NCBI RefSeq assembly: GCF_003576645.1 | Contig: NC_044925.1 | Location: 11,535,990-11,599,989, forward strand | Length of the DNA: 64,000 nt | From: Ipomoea triloba | Taxonomy: Eukaryota; Streptophyta; Magnoliopsida; Solanales; Convolvulaceae | Reading direction: 5' to 3' | Part shown: piece after piece, positions 44,291 to 56,305 of the stretch | Layout of the letters: each line of letters begins with the position of its first letter | Numbering within the stretch: position 1 is the stretch's first letter | The notes under the pieces: generated by a model | The model's database searches: none | What the model saw: the letters and a program-made list of their open reading frames with translations, nothing else | Told to the model about the DNA's origin: nothing | Program-made: the position numbers and the translations under genes

Positions 44291-46779
44291 TTGTCTAAAT
44301 GTTTATGCACATATGAAAGTATGTATACCCTACTGTTTTTTTACATTGATTAAACTTTAGTTTGTTTCACAACAACTGTTATTTTGCCTAGGATATACGT
44401 TTCTGCATTTCGAGAATATTACTATTAAGAATTTCACATAAAATTTCATTTAGTAAAAATTGGGACTGTGATGTATTCCACTAATATTTGGGACTGTGAT
44501 GTATTTAAAGAATCATTTAGTAGAAAACCACTAAAATTTCATTGTCTGCAGTCATTTTTTTTGGTGTTGGAAGACTAAAAGGTGGACTTATGCCTGATCT
44601 TCAGTTCCTTATGCAGAATTTTCAGTAGAGGTTGTTATTTCCTGATATGTGAAATCAAGATCAGGAATTTGGAACTCTATTTTATACACTAAAGCTTTTC
44701 ATATAGGTTACTGTAATATCACTATAAAAATTTGGGAATAATGTAATATCCTTTTTATGATAGTCACAGTAATATTGGAATTGTGACTACTAACTGTTTT
44801 CTTTATTTAATTATGCCTATGTTTTTTTGTACTGTATCCACTTTAAAATTAAATAAACAGAATAATTGTACTGTATTCACTTTCATTTTAATTTAACAAA
44901 TATAATTTACAATATATTAAGTTTCAGTACTTAATATTAAGTTTATCAATTATAGATTTGGTATACTGCTGATTTTATACATTAAGTTTCAGTACTTTGT
45001 TTATAGTTTTTATTTTTTATAAGAGGGGTACAATTTATTCTTTCTGGGAGCAACACACTTTGCTTGCATTTTTAAGAGCATATATTAGTCAAACCGTTTT
45101 ATAATATAGTGGCTGGGGGTTTCCCTCGTCTCCCCAAAAGATAGAAAATGAAACTATATCTGCAGAGGGAGAAAGCTGTAGTGAAAAAAGGGAGAGTGAG
45201 GTGTGGAAAAAAGATGAGTAGAGGGAGTAAATGGTGTAAAAAGAGAAAAAAGAGAGAGGAAAGGCCATTTAACTGGTTGTTCTTTTTGCAGTATTATGAG
45301 CTGTGGAGAAAGGAAATGTGGAGAAAAAGAGAAGGGAGCCTGGTAATGATGCTCTAAGCATGGAGTTGAACTGGGTAATTGGTGTGGTCATGCTGCTGCA
45401 GATCCAGCAGCAGCAAGGAGATGCAGAGCTGATGGGCAGGCTGGCCTTGATCCAATTTTGAACATTAGTGATAGTTGCTCAGTGCTTTTGATTTAATTGA
45501 GTTTATGATGCTTTATATGAATTGATAGGGGTGATTGAAGGCTGGGGGGTTGATTTGCATAGTTTCATCTATTATAAACTTATGGTCTCCTTTGTCCCTA
45601 TTTGAGTTTTGCTGAATGTGTGTATGTGTTTGTGATTGTGATTGTGGAAAGTGTTTGGGCTGATATTGTCTATTGAATCTTGCATAGCATACACATTGAG
45701 ATGGGAGTGTTTGGAGGATGGGACTTGTGGGTAGATAATGATTGGTTGAGAAGTTGGAGGTAAAGGAAAGAAAAAATGAGAAGATGAAGGAAGAGTGGAG
45801 AATGGGAAAAGAATGAAGGAAACTATATCTGCAAGCATGGGAAAATTTAGGGATTGTGTAGATTGAGGAAGAACTTTAGTGAACTCAGATTTTACTTAAA
45901 TGCATCTAATAAATTCTGATTGATTTCCATTTTTATGTTCCATAACCAAACAATGATCTTTTCTTTGCTAATTCATGCAGATGATTATATTTCTTATTCT
46001 CAATTTTATTTCGCCAAAGCCTTTGATGAGTTTGACAATTATATTTTTGATTTAATGAATTATTTTTAGACAAGCTTCCTATACGCATATAAACAGAGAA
46101 TATTAGTCTTTGATTAACAATTATGCATTTAACACGCATGTTAAAAATAATTTAGGCACTAAAAAGGAATAAATACAAAATTATACAATGATAATAAGGA
46201 AATAACTGGAATTATGAGAGTATCCATACTGGTACACAAAAATCCTTGTTCGAAAATCATACAGAGTAGAATTTACCTTCTTGCTTTCATCTTCTCATTT
46301 TCTATCTTGAGTATCTAATTGATCTGTTCCCTGAGCTTGTAGAAATTATTCTTAAACAGATATGAAGCAAATTTCTCTTTTACGGTTAGATAGTATTCGT
46401 AGGCTTCACAAATTGATGATCCGGTAGCACTCCGGGTAGCCATTAATAATCTTTGCCTAGCTTATTCAATTATGTTTTTCTTATTTCTTCGAAATCGCAC
46501 GATTAATTACTGTGCTATATGCCTGTTATTGTTTATCTATTCATCAATTTTTTGATACAAGTGCGTAGCCTATGTGTTTATTTCCTAGAATTACATTTTG
46601 TAAATGACGTGGGTTGCTGATTTTTTTTTTTTTTTTCGAATTAAGCCTATATATATAGGAAACAAAACAAATGAGAGTGCGTGTCCAGAACAAAAGTAGG
46701 AACTCATCGCAATCGTTCATCTGGATAGATCTAACGGATTAAATCACAATATAACTTAATAAGTTAGAGCCGAGGGTGG
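44291..46779. other. Unassigned sequence
   Basis: No protein family recognised. A purine-rich segment lies at 45148-45357. A 33-codon open stretch at 45360-45461 (rich in Gln/Leu) could be an exon of whatever is transcribed from 43.8 kb. A poly-T run (46621-46636) suggests a minus-strand retroposed end. Confidence 0.35.
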
Positions 46780-48200
46780 AGTTGAGGTTATAGAAACTGA
46801 AGTTCAACCTACTGATAGTTCAAGCCTTGAAAACTCCAAAAGAAGCTCAATATTTCTAAAAACCATTGAACCATATTTGAGATGGATTAAGGATCACCTT
46901 CAAGATCAAGTCATAGGAAATGTAAGAGATGGTGTAATAACTAGAGCTTCAACAAGAGATGTTTTATTCACATGCTTCTTGTCACAAATAGAACCGAAAG
47001 AAATTAGTGAATCTTTAAGTGATCCGAGTTAGATTGATGCAATTTAAGAAGAGCTGAATCAATTCAAATAAAATGAAGTTTGGGAACTTGTTCCAAGATA
47101 GGACAATCACAATGCCATAGGTACAAAGTGGGTCTTTAGAAACAAATTAAAGCCAATGAAGATGGACTTATTGCATGAATAAGGCAAGGCTAGTAGCAAA
47201 ATGTTATTCACAAGAAAAATGAATAGGTTTTGATGAAACTTATGCACCGATCGCAAGACTTGAAGCAATTAAAATCTTCATAATCTATGATGCCTTCAAG
47301 AACTTCACGTTTTCAAAGCTTATGCATAATAGATTTGAGATGAGCATGATGGGTGAATTAAATTACGTCTTGGGACTTCAAGTGAAGCAATTAAAAGAAG
47401 GAATTTTCATCAATAAAGCCAAATACACGAGAGATTTGATTAAAAAGTTTGGTCAAGATGGGAAAACCTTAGCCAAAATTTCCATGAGCAAATCACTAAG
47501 GTTGGACAAAGATGATGAAGGAAGACATGTTGATCAAACAAAGTATTGAGGAATGATTGGATCCCTCCTTTATCTCACAGCATGCCGACCATACATATTT
47601 TTCTCTATGGGAGTATGTTATAGATTTCAATCAAAGCCAAAAGAAAGTCATTTGACTACCACAAAGAAGATCATAAGATATCTGAAGGCACAATCAATGT
47701 AGGATTATGACATCTTAAAGAAGGTAATTTTACTTTAATCGTTTTTCATATGCGAATTTTACATGTTATAAAATAGATAGAAAAACCACATCTGGGACAT
47801 GACAGCTTTTAGGGGGAAAGGCTTGATTTTTGGTTTAACGAAAAGAATAAAGTTCATTGCTACTGGTACTGCACAAGCAAAATACATAGCAACAGGAAGT
47901 AGTTGTGGACAAATGCTTTGGATTAAGGAACCAGTAAAGGATTATGGGATTGATTGCAAGCAAGTTAGTATTTTCTATGATAATACTAGTGCAATTTTTA
48001 TAACTCAAAATCCAATGCTTTATTCAAGAATGAAGCACATAGACATTTGACATCACTTCATAAGAGATCATGTGGAAACGAAGGACTTAAGAATTGATCA
48101 TGTACCCACTGAAAATCAAATTTATGATATACTCACCAAGCCCTTATGTGAGTCAAGATTTGCTACTCTAAGGCATGAGATGGGGATGGTCAAAATGAGC
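46780..48200 (+). pseudogene. Ty1-copia reverse transcriptase / RNase H remnant
   Basis: Copia polyprotein blocks are readable with several stops and shifts. They are EVWELVPR and IGTKWVFRNKL (about 47078-47150); the RT C-terminal block MMGELNYVLGLQVKQLKEGIFINKAKY (47346-47430); GSLLYLTACRP (about 47556-47590); and an RNase H region with AKYIATGSSCGQMLWIK (about 47877-47930), IFYDNTSAI and KHIDI (to about 48048), ending near LRHEMGMV (about 48170-48190). Integrase and gag are absent. The central YVDD-type catalytic stretch is deleted. No LTR is clearly attached. Confidence 0.8.
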
Positions 48201-48639
48201 TAAGTATCATAAGCCTTCTATTCAATATATTTAAGTTCTCTATGGAGCATGATATTTGAGCACAAGTCTTTCATATAACATAATTGATTAGGACAAGTTT
48301 TCTTTTTATTCAATCATAAGTTTATTTTGAAAGAAAAATGTCCATATGAGCTTGAGATTTCAATAAAATATTTTTTATGGCATAAATCTTATTCTAATGG
48401 ATTGAGTGTTATAAGAAGATATTTCAAAAAGTTTAAATAGGGACAAACTCTTACTAAAGAGCTCTTGTCACTTATTCTTTAATATGTAATAAAAGTGATA
48501 GTAAGGAGCCAATTCTATTGTCCACGTACTTTTCTACGACCAACATAAGTTTTCAATAAAACTTTTCAAGTGTCAATCTTCAAGGTCATATACTCAATCA
48601 TATCATTCAATTTCACAAAATCTTCTTTTATAAGTATAC
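48201..48639. other. AT-rich stretch downstream of the copia RT remnant
   Basis: Probably the 3' UTR or LTR remnant of the preceding copia fragment. No LTR boundaries could be fixed. Confidence 0.35.
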
Positions 48640-49187
48640 TTTCTAAGCAGGGCCGGTCCTGAGCACGGGCGGGCTGGGCGACCGCCCAGTGCCCCATGCT
48701 AGAAGGGGCCCATCCATATATATGTGTATATATACATAAATATTATAGTGTTATAATTATATTAAAAAACAACCCAATGGGGTAGCTCAAGTGATAAGTG
48801 ATCCTCTCTTTGTAAGGAAGAATTTTGGGAGAATGTGGGTTCGATTCCCACAAATAACAATTTCTCTTAGGTTGGCTCCCACAAAATTGTGGTTGCAGCT
48901 AATGATTTAGGAGAACTTTTTAAAAATATTCAGGTGTTTTCTTTTTCTTTTTTTTCTTTAACGCAGCTAATAGAACCACAAAGAGGAGATATAAATAAAT
49001 TTAAAAAAAAAACAGAATAATCTAATGAAAAGTTGAAACAATCTAAAGAAAATAAATGTATTTCATGTTATTTGAGATTATTATTTTTTAGTATTATTAA
49101 ATTTTAATTTTAATTTTTTATATAGGGCCCATTTTTTAAAATTTCGCCCAGGGCCTCCAAAATATTTGGACCGGCCCTGTTTCTAAA
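48640..49187. mobile_element. hAT-like MITE with 8-bp target duplication
   Basis: Terminal inverted repeats CAGGGCCGGTCC (48648) and GGACCGGCCCTG (ending 49179) define a 532-bp element. It is flanked by TTTCTAAG (48640-48647) and TTTCTAAA (49180-49187), an 8-bp duplication with one mismatch. CAGGG-type ends and 8-bp duplications mark the hAT superfamily. It carries a SINE-like unit and no transposase. Confidence 0.88.
48774..48915 (+). repeat. tRNA-derived SINE-like unit
   Basis: A box GGTAGCTCAAGTGATAAG (48781-48798) and B box GGTTCGATTCCC (48838-48849) are spaced as in a tRNA promoter, followed by an unrelated body. It is nested in the hAT-like MITE. Confidence 0.6.
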
Positions 49188-49282
49188 TACTCATTCAACA
49201 CATTTTTAGCCAACCAAAAGACAACATTTTTTGTCAACAAAAGTCAACCATTAGTTAGTCAATAAAAGTCAACATTTGTTTG

Positions 49283-49740
49283 TGATAAGGGTAAAATCCC
49301 GGTCTATCCTTACCGACTTCCCGGTCTATACTCTATGACAAGGTTCGTTTCTTGACCCCTCCTGAACCTCTTCCCGGTCCGTGATGACCGGTCAAGATCC
49401 CGTCCCGACCACGTCGCGGGTCCCTTGGGGGTTCGAACCATAGAACACTTAAAGAGTAGCACTTACCCGTGGAGGGATTGGACTGGCCCTTTGACCGGTG
49501 CATGCTCGACACGCGTAACGCATGCCGCCAGTCCGGAACTCCCACCGAGGCCACCTATAAAAGGCGCATTTATTACTGCCTGAAGAACTTTTGGCTGTTT
49601 TCCCAACTTAAATAGCTAAAGAGACCGGGAACCTCTGACCCACTGTCACGTAGTCCAGTTTCATACAAGGTATTCCTACTTGAACCCGTATAAGGATAAA
49701 TACAATATATTTTCCTGTATATTCGTATTTGATTCTATCA
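49283..49740 (+). mobile_element. LTR-like segment with TGATA...TATCA ends
   Basis: 458 bp bounded by inverted TGATA/TATCA. It contains repeated CCCGGTC text and a GGTTCGAACC motif. Its right end lies shortly before copia gag-like sequence, but no primer-binding site or partner LTR is evident, so association with that remnant is tentative. Confidence 0.35.
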
Positions 49741-49889
49741 GTTTGATCAAAATTTATAATGATTTTAGCATTTTGTTGATTACATCGGACATGTGATTCC
49801 TCTACTGCTGATTAAATTGGACGGGCACAGTTGGTGATCGAGGACCTTGCACTCGCTGGCCGGTATCTCTCGACGAACAAAACCTTTAT

Positions 49890-51800
49890 GTTTTTAGAGG
49901 GTTCGGGCCAGAGTTTCGTGCACTTGAAACCTCGCTTGCTATTCGTGGACAACTAGTTACGCCCCGGGAGCTCGCTGACTTCCTTGGGGCATAGGAGTTC
50001 ATCGCCGGTGATGATTTTGGCGGAGCCGTGCATGCACCAGCAGCGTTCGCTGCTTAGAGGGGTTGGCGGCATGGACGTGGTGGCCAGTCGCATGGTGGTG
50101 CTGGCTGTTCTAGTTCTGGGTAGTCGTGGCGTGGGGGTGACGCTGATGGCAGAGGATGTAGTCGCAATTCAAGTTGGCAGCCTAAGTGTCAAATATGTGG
50201 CAATTTTGGTCACACGACTCTTGCTTGTTATAGGTTTCCTGCTCATTTTTATCCTCAAGCTAATGTTGTTTATTAAGGGAGTTCATCGAATAACATCACT
50301 GGTTCTCACACTTGGTTCCTTGACACTAGTGCGACTCACATGCCACTCCTGATATAGCGGCTCTCTCCAACTTTGAAAAGTATAATGGTAGTGACACGCT
50401 TCGTGGCAGTGATGGTACGCAATTATCTATTAGTAATGTTGGCCATGTTTCTCTTCCTCCCCCATCAAGGTCTTTTAGATTGTCTAACATCTTACATGTC
50501 CCCAATCTTTCCACTTCTTTCAGTTCTTTGTTACCTGTTCAACGTTTTGCGCTAGATAATAATGTATTTTTTTGAGTTTCACCCCTCGCTTTTTGTTGTG
50601 AAGGATATCAAAATGAAGGAAATCCTTCTTCAGGGTAACAGTTCTGGTGGGCTATAAACGTTGCCTGTTCTTAGTTTGTCTCCCTCTGCGTTTCTGTCTG
50701 CTCGTGCTTCAGATTTCTATTTGGCACGATCGTTTGGGTCACCCACATCAACGTGTTCTTAATCATATTCTACAAACTTGTTTGGTTAGTGGGTCTAGTC
50801 GAATTGTTTGCTGTAATTCTATTTTATGTTATGTGTGTCAAATGGGTAAATCTGCGCGTTTCTCTTTGCCATGTGTTGAGTCTGCTAGTTCAAATGTTCT
50901 TGATTTAATTTATACTGACATTTGGGGACCGGCCCCTATGTTTTCCTCCAATGGTTATTGTTACTTTATTTTGTGGATAACTATTCTCGCTTTACTTGGT
51001 ATTTTCTAATGAAACTGAAGTCAGATATATATGCCATCTTTGATCATTTCCGTTGCTTAGTAGAGAGTTATTTCAATTGTAAAATAAAGTCTATTCAATC
51101 TGATTTAGGTGCTGAGTACAAGAAACTTCATTCTGTCTTTGTGCAACTTGGTATTAATCATATGCAATCTTGTGCGTATACCCATGAGCAAAATGGTCGT
51201 GTAGAGAGGAAACACAGGTATATTGTTGAAGCTAGGCTCGCTCTCATGGCTCGTGCCTCTGTGCCATCTCGCTTTTGGGATTATACTTTTGAAACTACTA
51301 TTTTTCTTATTAAAAAAATGCCTTCTACTATCTTAAAAAATTCCAGTCCTCGTAATATGTTCCACAAATCCCCTTCGTCTTACTCTTTTCTTCGTGTTTT
51401 CGATTGTCTTTGTTATCCACACCTACGTCTTTATAATCGTCACAAAATGTCTTATAGATCGTTTCCTTATGTCTTCTTAGGTTATCCTAAGTCTTTTAGG
51501 GGTATAGGTGCATGAACTTACACACTAATAAGATATATTTGTGCAAACATGTTTGGTTAGACGAGACGATTTTTCCCTTTGCTGCTAAAACTATTTTGCA
51601 GGCTCCTTCAAACTCTATGCCATGTCCTTGGGCTGAATCAGTGTTTCATTCATGTGCTCCTCCCACGGGTCCTATTCAGGCTGCTCCTTCACTCCCTGAG
51701 GTGGCGGACAAGCGGCCTCATGGTCGTCCACGTGGTCATTCTACACGGCCAACTGATGCCTTTGATTTGTAACACGTTTTTCACCCCATTCTTTAACCTT
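49890..51800 (+). pseudogene. Ty1-copia gag-protease-integrase remnant
   Basis: Domain order is correct for a copia polyprotein but frames are broken. It runs: gag C-terminal FRGFGPEFRALETSLAIRGQ (about 49893-49955); a zinc knuckle CQICGNFGHTTLAC (about 50196-50240); protease WFLDTSATH (about 50310-50340, with T in place of the usual S/D-G context); the pre-integrase HDRLGHPHQRVLNHI (about 50725-50770); integrase TDIWGPAP; and after a frameshift near 50975, FVDNYSRFTWYF, SDLGAEY, EQNGRVERKHR (about 51188-51220) and YPHLRLYNRHKM. It stops where the Athila LTR begins, so the RT half is either lost or displaced beyond the window by that insertion. Confidence 0.82.
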
Positions 51801-51802
51801 TT

Positions 51803-53057
51803 TGATAACAAAATGCTTGTAGTTGAGTTGGAACCTATGACTTGTTTGTGTGAATTGATGTTCCTTAGATAAAATGGTTGCAATGAGTCATTTGGAAGTC
51901 TTTTGGAGCATAAAGGAACGATGTTAGAGGTCGGGAGGAGTGCACGCAAGAAGAGCCGAAGAAGAAGGCGAAAAGTGGGCTGAAAAGCCATCCATACGGC
52001 CTCCCATACGGCCGTATGGATGGCCGTATGGCCTCAATCAGCAAAGGAGCAAAACGCCCTACCATACGGCCTCTCATACGGCCGTATGGTAGGCCGTATG
52101 CCTGATACTCTGCACAATTTAAAGTCTGTTTTTCTGTATTTTGTGTCCAAGTCCGAACCCTAGATAGTTGAGAGCTATTTTCCTTCATTTCCTTAGCAAT
52201 TGTTAGCTTAGTTTAGCTTAGATTTACATTTGGGAAGCACACTTGGAGCTTGTATTGAAGATTTGGAAGGGATTCCATCAACATTTTCTTCCTTATTGAT
52301 AGTAAAATTCTCTTTTCCTCTTCTCCAACTTGTCTTTACATTTATAGCCTATTTATGTTTTCCTTGTTAAATCTTGCTATGTTTACCATTAATATGAGTG
52401 AGTAGTCTTATATATGGGTTAGATTAGGTGCTTATTACTTCTATTGATGCTTGTTATGTGATTATTGCATAAAAGGGGATGAACACCCATTTAGGGTTCT
52501 TGAGTTTGAGTTGGGTTTATTTCTATCTTTCAATAGTTAATGGCCTATGATTATTGTTTGTCCTTGGAAAGTCTTTCATTTCAATGGATGTTGAATGGAA
52601 GATTTAAGCCAACCCAATCTCAAACCCATTTTCTCTTCTATGGAAATAGGGGTAGGTTTGGGGCTAATTAGCTTTTGTTCTTCAAGAACTTAGGTTGGTT
52701 CACCATGGAAATGGGACAACCTTTGTTCTAATCCTTGGGAACTTGGATTTCTTACCTAGGGCCATTGTTCATCCCCCAATCCTAGTGTTAATGCATCAAT
52801 AGAGTAATTCACCTAATTTAACCCATCTTTCCCAAATAGTATTTCGCACCTAGTTTAATCTTGTTTTTCCCTTAAATCCAAAATTCCAAAAATACTGTAG
52901 TTAAATCCAAAACCAAAATATGTTTTGCTTGGATCCTTACGGGTTTCAAGACCTTGGTGACTAGAGTCTAGGTGATTACTCCTTACGTGCCATAAAATCC
53001 AATCCCCGTGGTTCGATTTTACACCCATTTTCACACTCCCGCTCACACCGCATCACA
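51803..53057 (+). repeat. 5' LTR of the Athila-type element
   Basis: The right end is fixed by the primer-binding site; the left end is approximate (51803-51860), taken at the break of copia homology. Contains two palindromic modules (51993-52100) upstream of a probable transcription start (CGAACCCTAG at about 52155). The last two-thirds are repeated at 53603-54254. Confidence 0.6.
51993..52100. promoter_or_regulatory. Two ACGGCC/GGCCGT palindromic modules in the LTR
   Basis: Each module of about 39 bp has a half-site ATACGGCC, a central 12-bp palindrome ATACGGCCGTAT and a trailing GGCCGTAT. They lie at 51993-52031 and 52062-52100. The same architecture recurs four times at 60943-61228. Confidence 0.85.
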
Positions 53058-53602
53058 TTTTTGCGCCGTTGCCGGGGATTGGCAATTTGGTGGTATTGAG
53101 TCTTTGCCTTTATTTTTCTAGCATTAAGGTTAGCAAACCTTTAGGAGATCAAGCTTTTATTTTTGTTTTTGTTTTATTTGTACTAACCCATAACCAAGTT
53201 GTTTCCAAGTGTTTTGTTTGGTGTTTCTTGATAGGTGTCCCTCTTGGTTTATGCACACAAGGTCAAAGGTGAGACTGAACTTGCTTCCCCTTAACCAAGA
53301 ACTCTTGAGGGACATAAGGAAGNCATAACCAAGTTGTTTCCAAGTGTTTTGTTTGGTGTTTGTTGATAGGTGTCCCTCTTGGTTTATGCACACAAGGTCA
53401 AAGGGGAGAGTGAACTTGCTTCCCCTTAACCAAGAACTCTTGAGGGACATAAGGAAGGAAAAGAGGGTGTTGCTCGGTTGGCTCAAGGAATTTGAAAATC
53501 TTGAAATAGAAATGGAAACCGGAGATACGAGCAACCCGGGGCAAATCTCCCCGAATGGAACAAGCACCCAACAAAGCCCAAGACAAGGGGAGCACCACCA
53601 AN
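52406..53602. other. Probable false duplication bounded by single-N joins
   Basis: 52406-53322 is repeated at 53603-54519 with a constant 1197-bp offset and no difference noticed. A single N follows at 53323. Then 53324-53601 repeats 54386-54663 with three substitutions, and a second N is at 53602. This is the pattern of overlapping contigs placed end to end. Confidence 0.88.
53061..53078 (+). other. Primer-binding site (tRNA-Asp type), first copy
   Basis: TTGCGCCGTTGCCGGGGA lies 3 bp after the LTR end. The same site recurs at 54258-54275 because of the assembly duplication. Confidence 0.8.
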
Positions 53603-54257
53603 TCTTATATATGGGTTAGATTAGGTGCTTATTACTTCTATTGATGCTTGTTATGTGATTATTGCATAAAAGGGGATGAACACCCATTTAGGGTTCTTGA
53701 GTTTGAGTTGGGTTTATTTCTATCTTTCAATAGTTAATGGCCTATGATTATTGTTTGTCCTTGGAAAGTCTTTCATTTCAATGGATGTTGAATGGAAGAT
53801 TTAAGCCAACCCAATCTCAAACCCATTTTCTCTTCTATGGAAATAGGGGTAGGTTTGGGGCTAATTAGCTTTTGTTCTTCAAGAACTTAGGTTGGTTCAC
53901 CATGGAAATGGGACAACCTTTGTTCTAATCCTTGGGAACTTGGATTTCTTACCTAGGGCCATTGTTCATCCCCCAATCCTAGTGTTAATGCATCAATAGA
54001 GTAATTCACCTAATTTAACCCATCTTTCCCAAATAGTATTTCGCACCTAGTTTAATCTTGTTTTTCCCTTAAATCCAAAATTCCAAAAATACTGTAGTTA
54101 AATCCAAAACCAAAATATGTTTTGCTTGGATCCTTACGGGTTTCAAGACCTTGGTGACTAGAGTCTAGGTGATTACTCCTTACGTGCCATAAAATCCAAT
54201 CCCCGTGGTTCGATTTTACACCCATTTTCACACTCCCGCTCACACCGCATCACATTT

Positions 54258-54275
54258 TTGCGCCGTTGCCGGGGA
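54258..54275 (+). other. Primer-binding site, second (assembly-duplicated) copy
   Basis: Identical to 53061-53078. This copy is continuous with the gag gene and is likely the true one. Confidence 0.75.
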
Positions 54276-54654
54276 TTGGCAATTTGGTGGTATTGAGTCT
54301 TTGCCTTTATTTTTCTAGCATTAAGGTTAGCAAACCTTTAGGAGATCAAGCTTTTATTTTTGTTTTTGTTTTATTTGTACTAACCCATAACCAAGTTGTT
54401 TCCAAGTGTTTTGTTTGGTGTTTCTTGATAGGTGTCCCTCTTGGTTTATGCACACAAGGTCAAAGGTGAGACTGAACTTGCTTCCCCTTAACCAAGAACT
54501 CTTGAGGGACATAAGGAAGGAAAAGAGGGTGTTGCTCGGTTGGCTCAAGGAATTTGAAAATCTTGAAATAGAAATGGAAACCGGAGATACGAGCAACCCG
54601 GGGCAAATCTCCCCGAATGGAACAAGCACCCAACAAAGCCCAAGACAAGGGGAG

Positions 54655-54738
54655 CACCACCAAGAAAACCAAGGAGGGCAACCGAATGTTCCTCAACACC
54701 ACCAAGAAAACCAAGGAGGGCAACCGAATGTTCCTCAA
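54655..54738. repeat. Exact 42-bp tandem duplication (locus 4)
   Basis: 54655-54696 equals 54697-54738. It would encode two copies of a 14-residue Gln-rich segment in gag. Confidence 0.95.
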
Positions 54739-54767
54739 GTACCGGTACCTCCCATTCAAATACCGGT

Positions 54768-54851
54768 ACCACAATATCCAAACATGAACCCGTACTTTGG
54801 AGGTGGAATACCACAATATCCAAACATGAACCCGTACTTTGGAGGTGGAAT
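54768..54851. repeat. Exact 42-bp tandem duplication (locus 5)
   Basis: 54768-54809 equals 54810-54851. It would encode two copies of a Pro/Gly/Tyr-rich 14-residue segment in gag. Confidence 0.95.
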
Positions 54852-56305
54852 GGGGATGCCACAAGCACAATTTCCTTACTTTCAAGGTGGCATGCCCCAA
54901 GGTTATGGGCAAGATCAATAACAAGCTCAACAACAACAAGGGCAAGGGATTGGGATGCAACATCTTCTAAACCAAATGAATCCCAATCTCTTTCAACAAT
55001 TTGCTCAAAATTTCCCACAAGGAGTTCCCCCGATGTTTCAACAAGGTGTACAACCACCCATGGCGGCCCACTTAGCCCCGGAATTTGAGGAAGAGGATTG
55101 TATTTTGTACCCGGGGGTTGATGCCAACAACTTCGAGCATAAGACATCCCTTATTCAAATGGTTCAAGCCAATCAATTTGGGGGTACAAGAGTGGAGGAT
55201 CCAAAAGCCCATGTTGTACACTTTGATAGGATTTGCAACACAATCAAGATGAATGGAATTCCTACTGATGCAATCAAGTTGAGATTGTTTCCCTTCTCAT
55301 TAAGGGATCAAGCATTAAGTTGGCTAAACTCTTTCTCGGCCAACCACTTTTTGACATGGGAGCAACTATACAAGGCATTTATGCAAGAATATTGCCCTCC
55401 TTCCAAGGCCGCAAAATTGAAGAAACTTAGTCAAAACTTCCAACAATTTGGAAATAAAAATCTACATGAGGCATGGAAAAGGTTCAAGGATTTAAGGAGA
55501 CAATGCCCCAAGAACTTGCTTACTACGGGGGACTTCATATCATCTTTCTATGAGGGACTATTAGATAGTTCCAAGATCATCCTCGACACATCATCTTATG
55601 GAGGAATTTTCATGGATATGGGGCCGGATTATGGGGAACAATTGATAAAGAGAATCACTTCCAACACGGAATCTTGGTATAATGAAAGAAGTGAACCTCC
55701 CAAGAAAGAAAGACCGGCCGGAATGTTTGAAGTGGATGATAAGATGGCCATGCAAGCCCAATTGGATTCTATCCAACATATGCTCAAGTAAATGATGCAA
55801 GCTCCCAAGCAAAGTGTGCAAGCGGTTAACCAACCGACACTTCAAGGTCCTAGTATGCCAAGTTCTTATTCTTTGCCACAATCACCATGCAATTCACCGG
55901 GACCTCAAGGTATGGCCATAGTTGCTTGTTGTGCCATTTGTGGAGGAAATCATGCCTCTCAATCTTGTCAACTATTGGATCCAAGTGGCCAAGGGTCATT
56001 CTCAAATATGGAACAAGTGGATGCAATAGGGTTCTCTAGGCCTCAAGGGCAAGGTTTCCAAGGATATGGTCAACAAAGGAATCAATTTGGATGGAAATTT
56101 GGAAATCAATACGGGAATTCATGGAACAACCAAGGGCAAGGTTCCACCCCCGGGTTTTCAAGGAAATCAAGGCAATAGGGATGGAAATCAAGGAAACAAT
56201 TGGAGGGGCAATCAAGGCCAAGGTCAATGGAACAATCAAAGTGGTCAAGGGTATGGTAACAATCAAAATCACCAAGGGACTTCTAACTCTTCCTAAGATC
56301 CGGAT

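Larger units (their letters stand above)
54574..56296 (+). pseudogene. Athila-type gag, interrupted
   Basis: Structural protein of the Athila element. A Gln/Pro/Gly-rich N-terminal part is followed by a retrotransposon gag domain (ALSWLNSF ... WEQLYKAFMQEYCP ... LHEAWKRFKDLRRQCP, about 55310-55512) and a zinc knuckle CAICGGNHASQSC (CX2CX3HX4C, Athila-like, about 55930-55970). In-frame stops occur at 54919-54921 (TAA), 55789-55791 (TAA) and 56294-56296 (TAA), plus a one-base frameshift in a C run near 56145. Two 42-bp duplications (54655-54738, 54768-54851) preserve frame as 14-residue repeats but are probably artefacts. Start is taken at the ATG at 54574, shortly after the primer site; an upstream in-frame ATG exists at 54406. 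Confidence 0.8.

Noticed and set aside
45148..45357. 69-codon Lys/Arg/Glu-rich ORF
   Set aside because: Compositional translation of a purine-rich tract; no motif and no gene context.
54655..54851. 14-residue tandem repeats in Athila gag as real protein repeats
   Set aside because: Unit length is exactly the 42 bp seen in non-coding loci elsewhere, so an assembly origin is more likely than gag repeat evolution.
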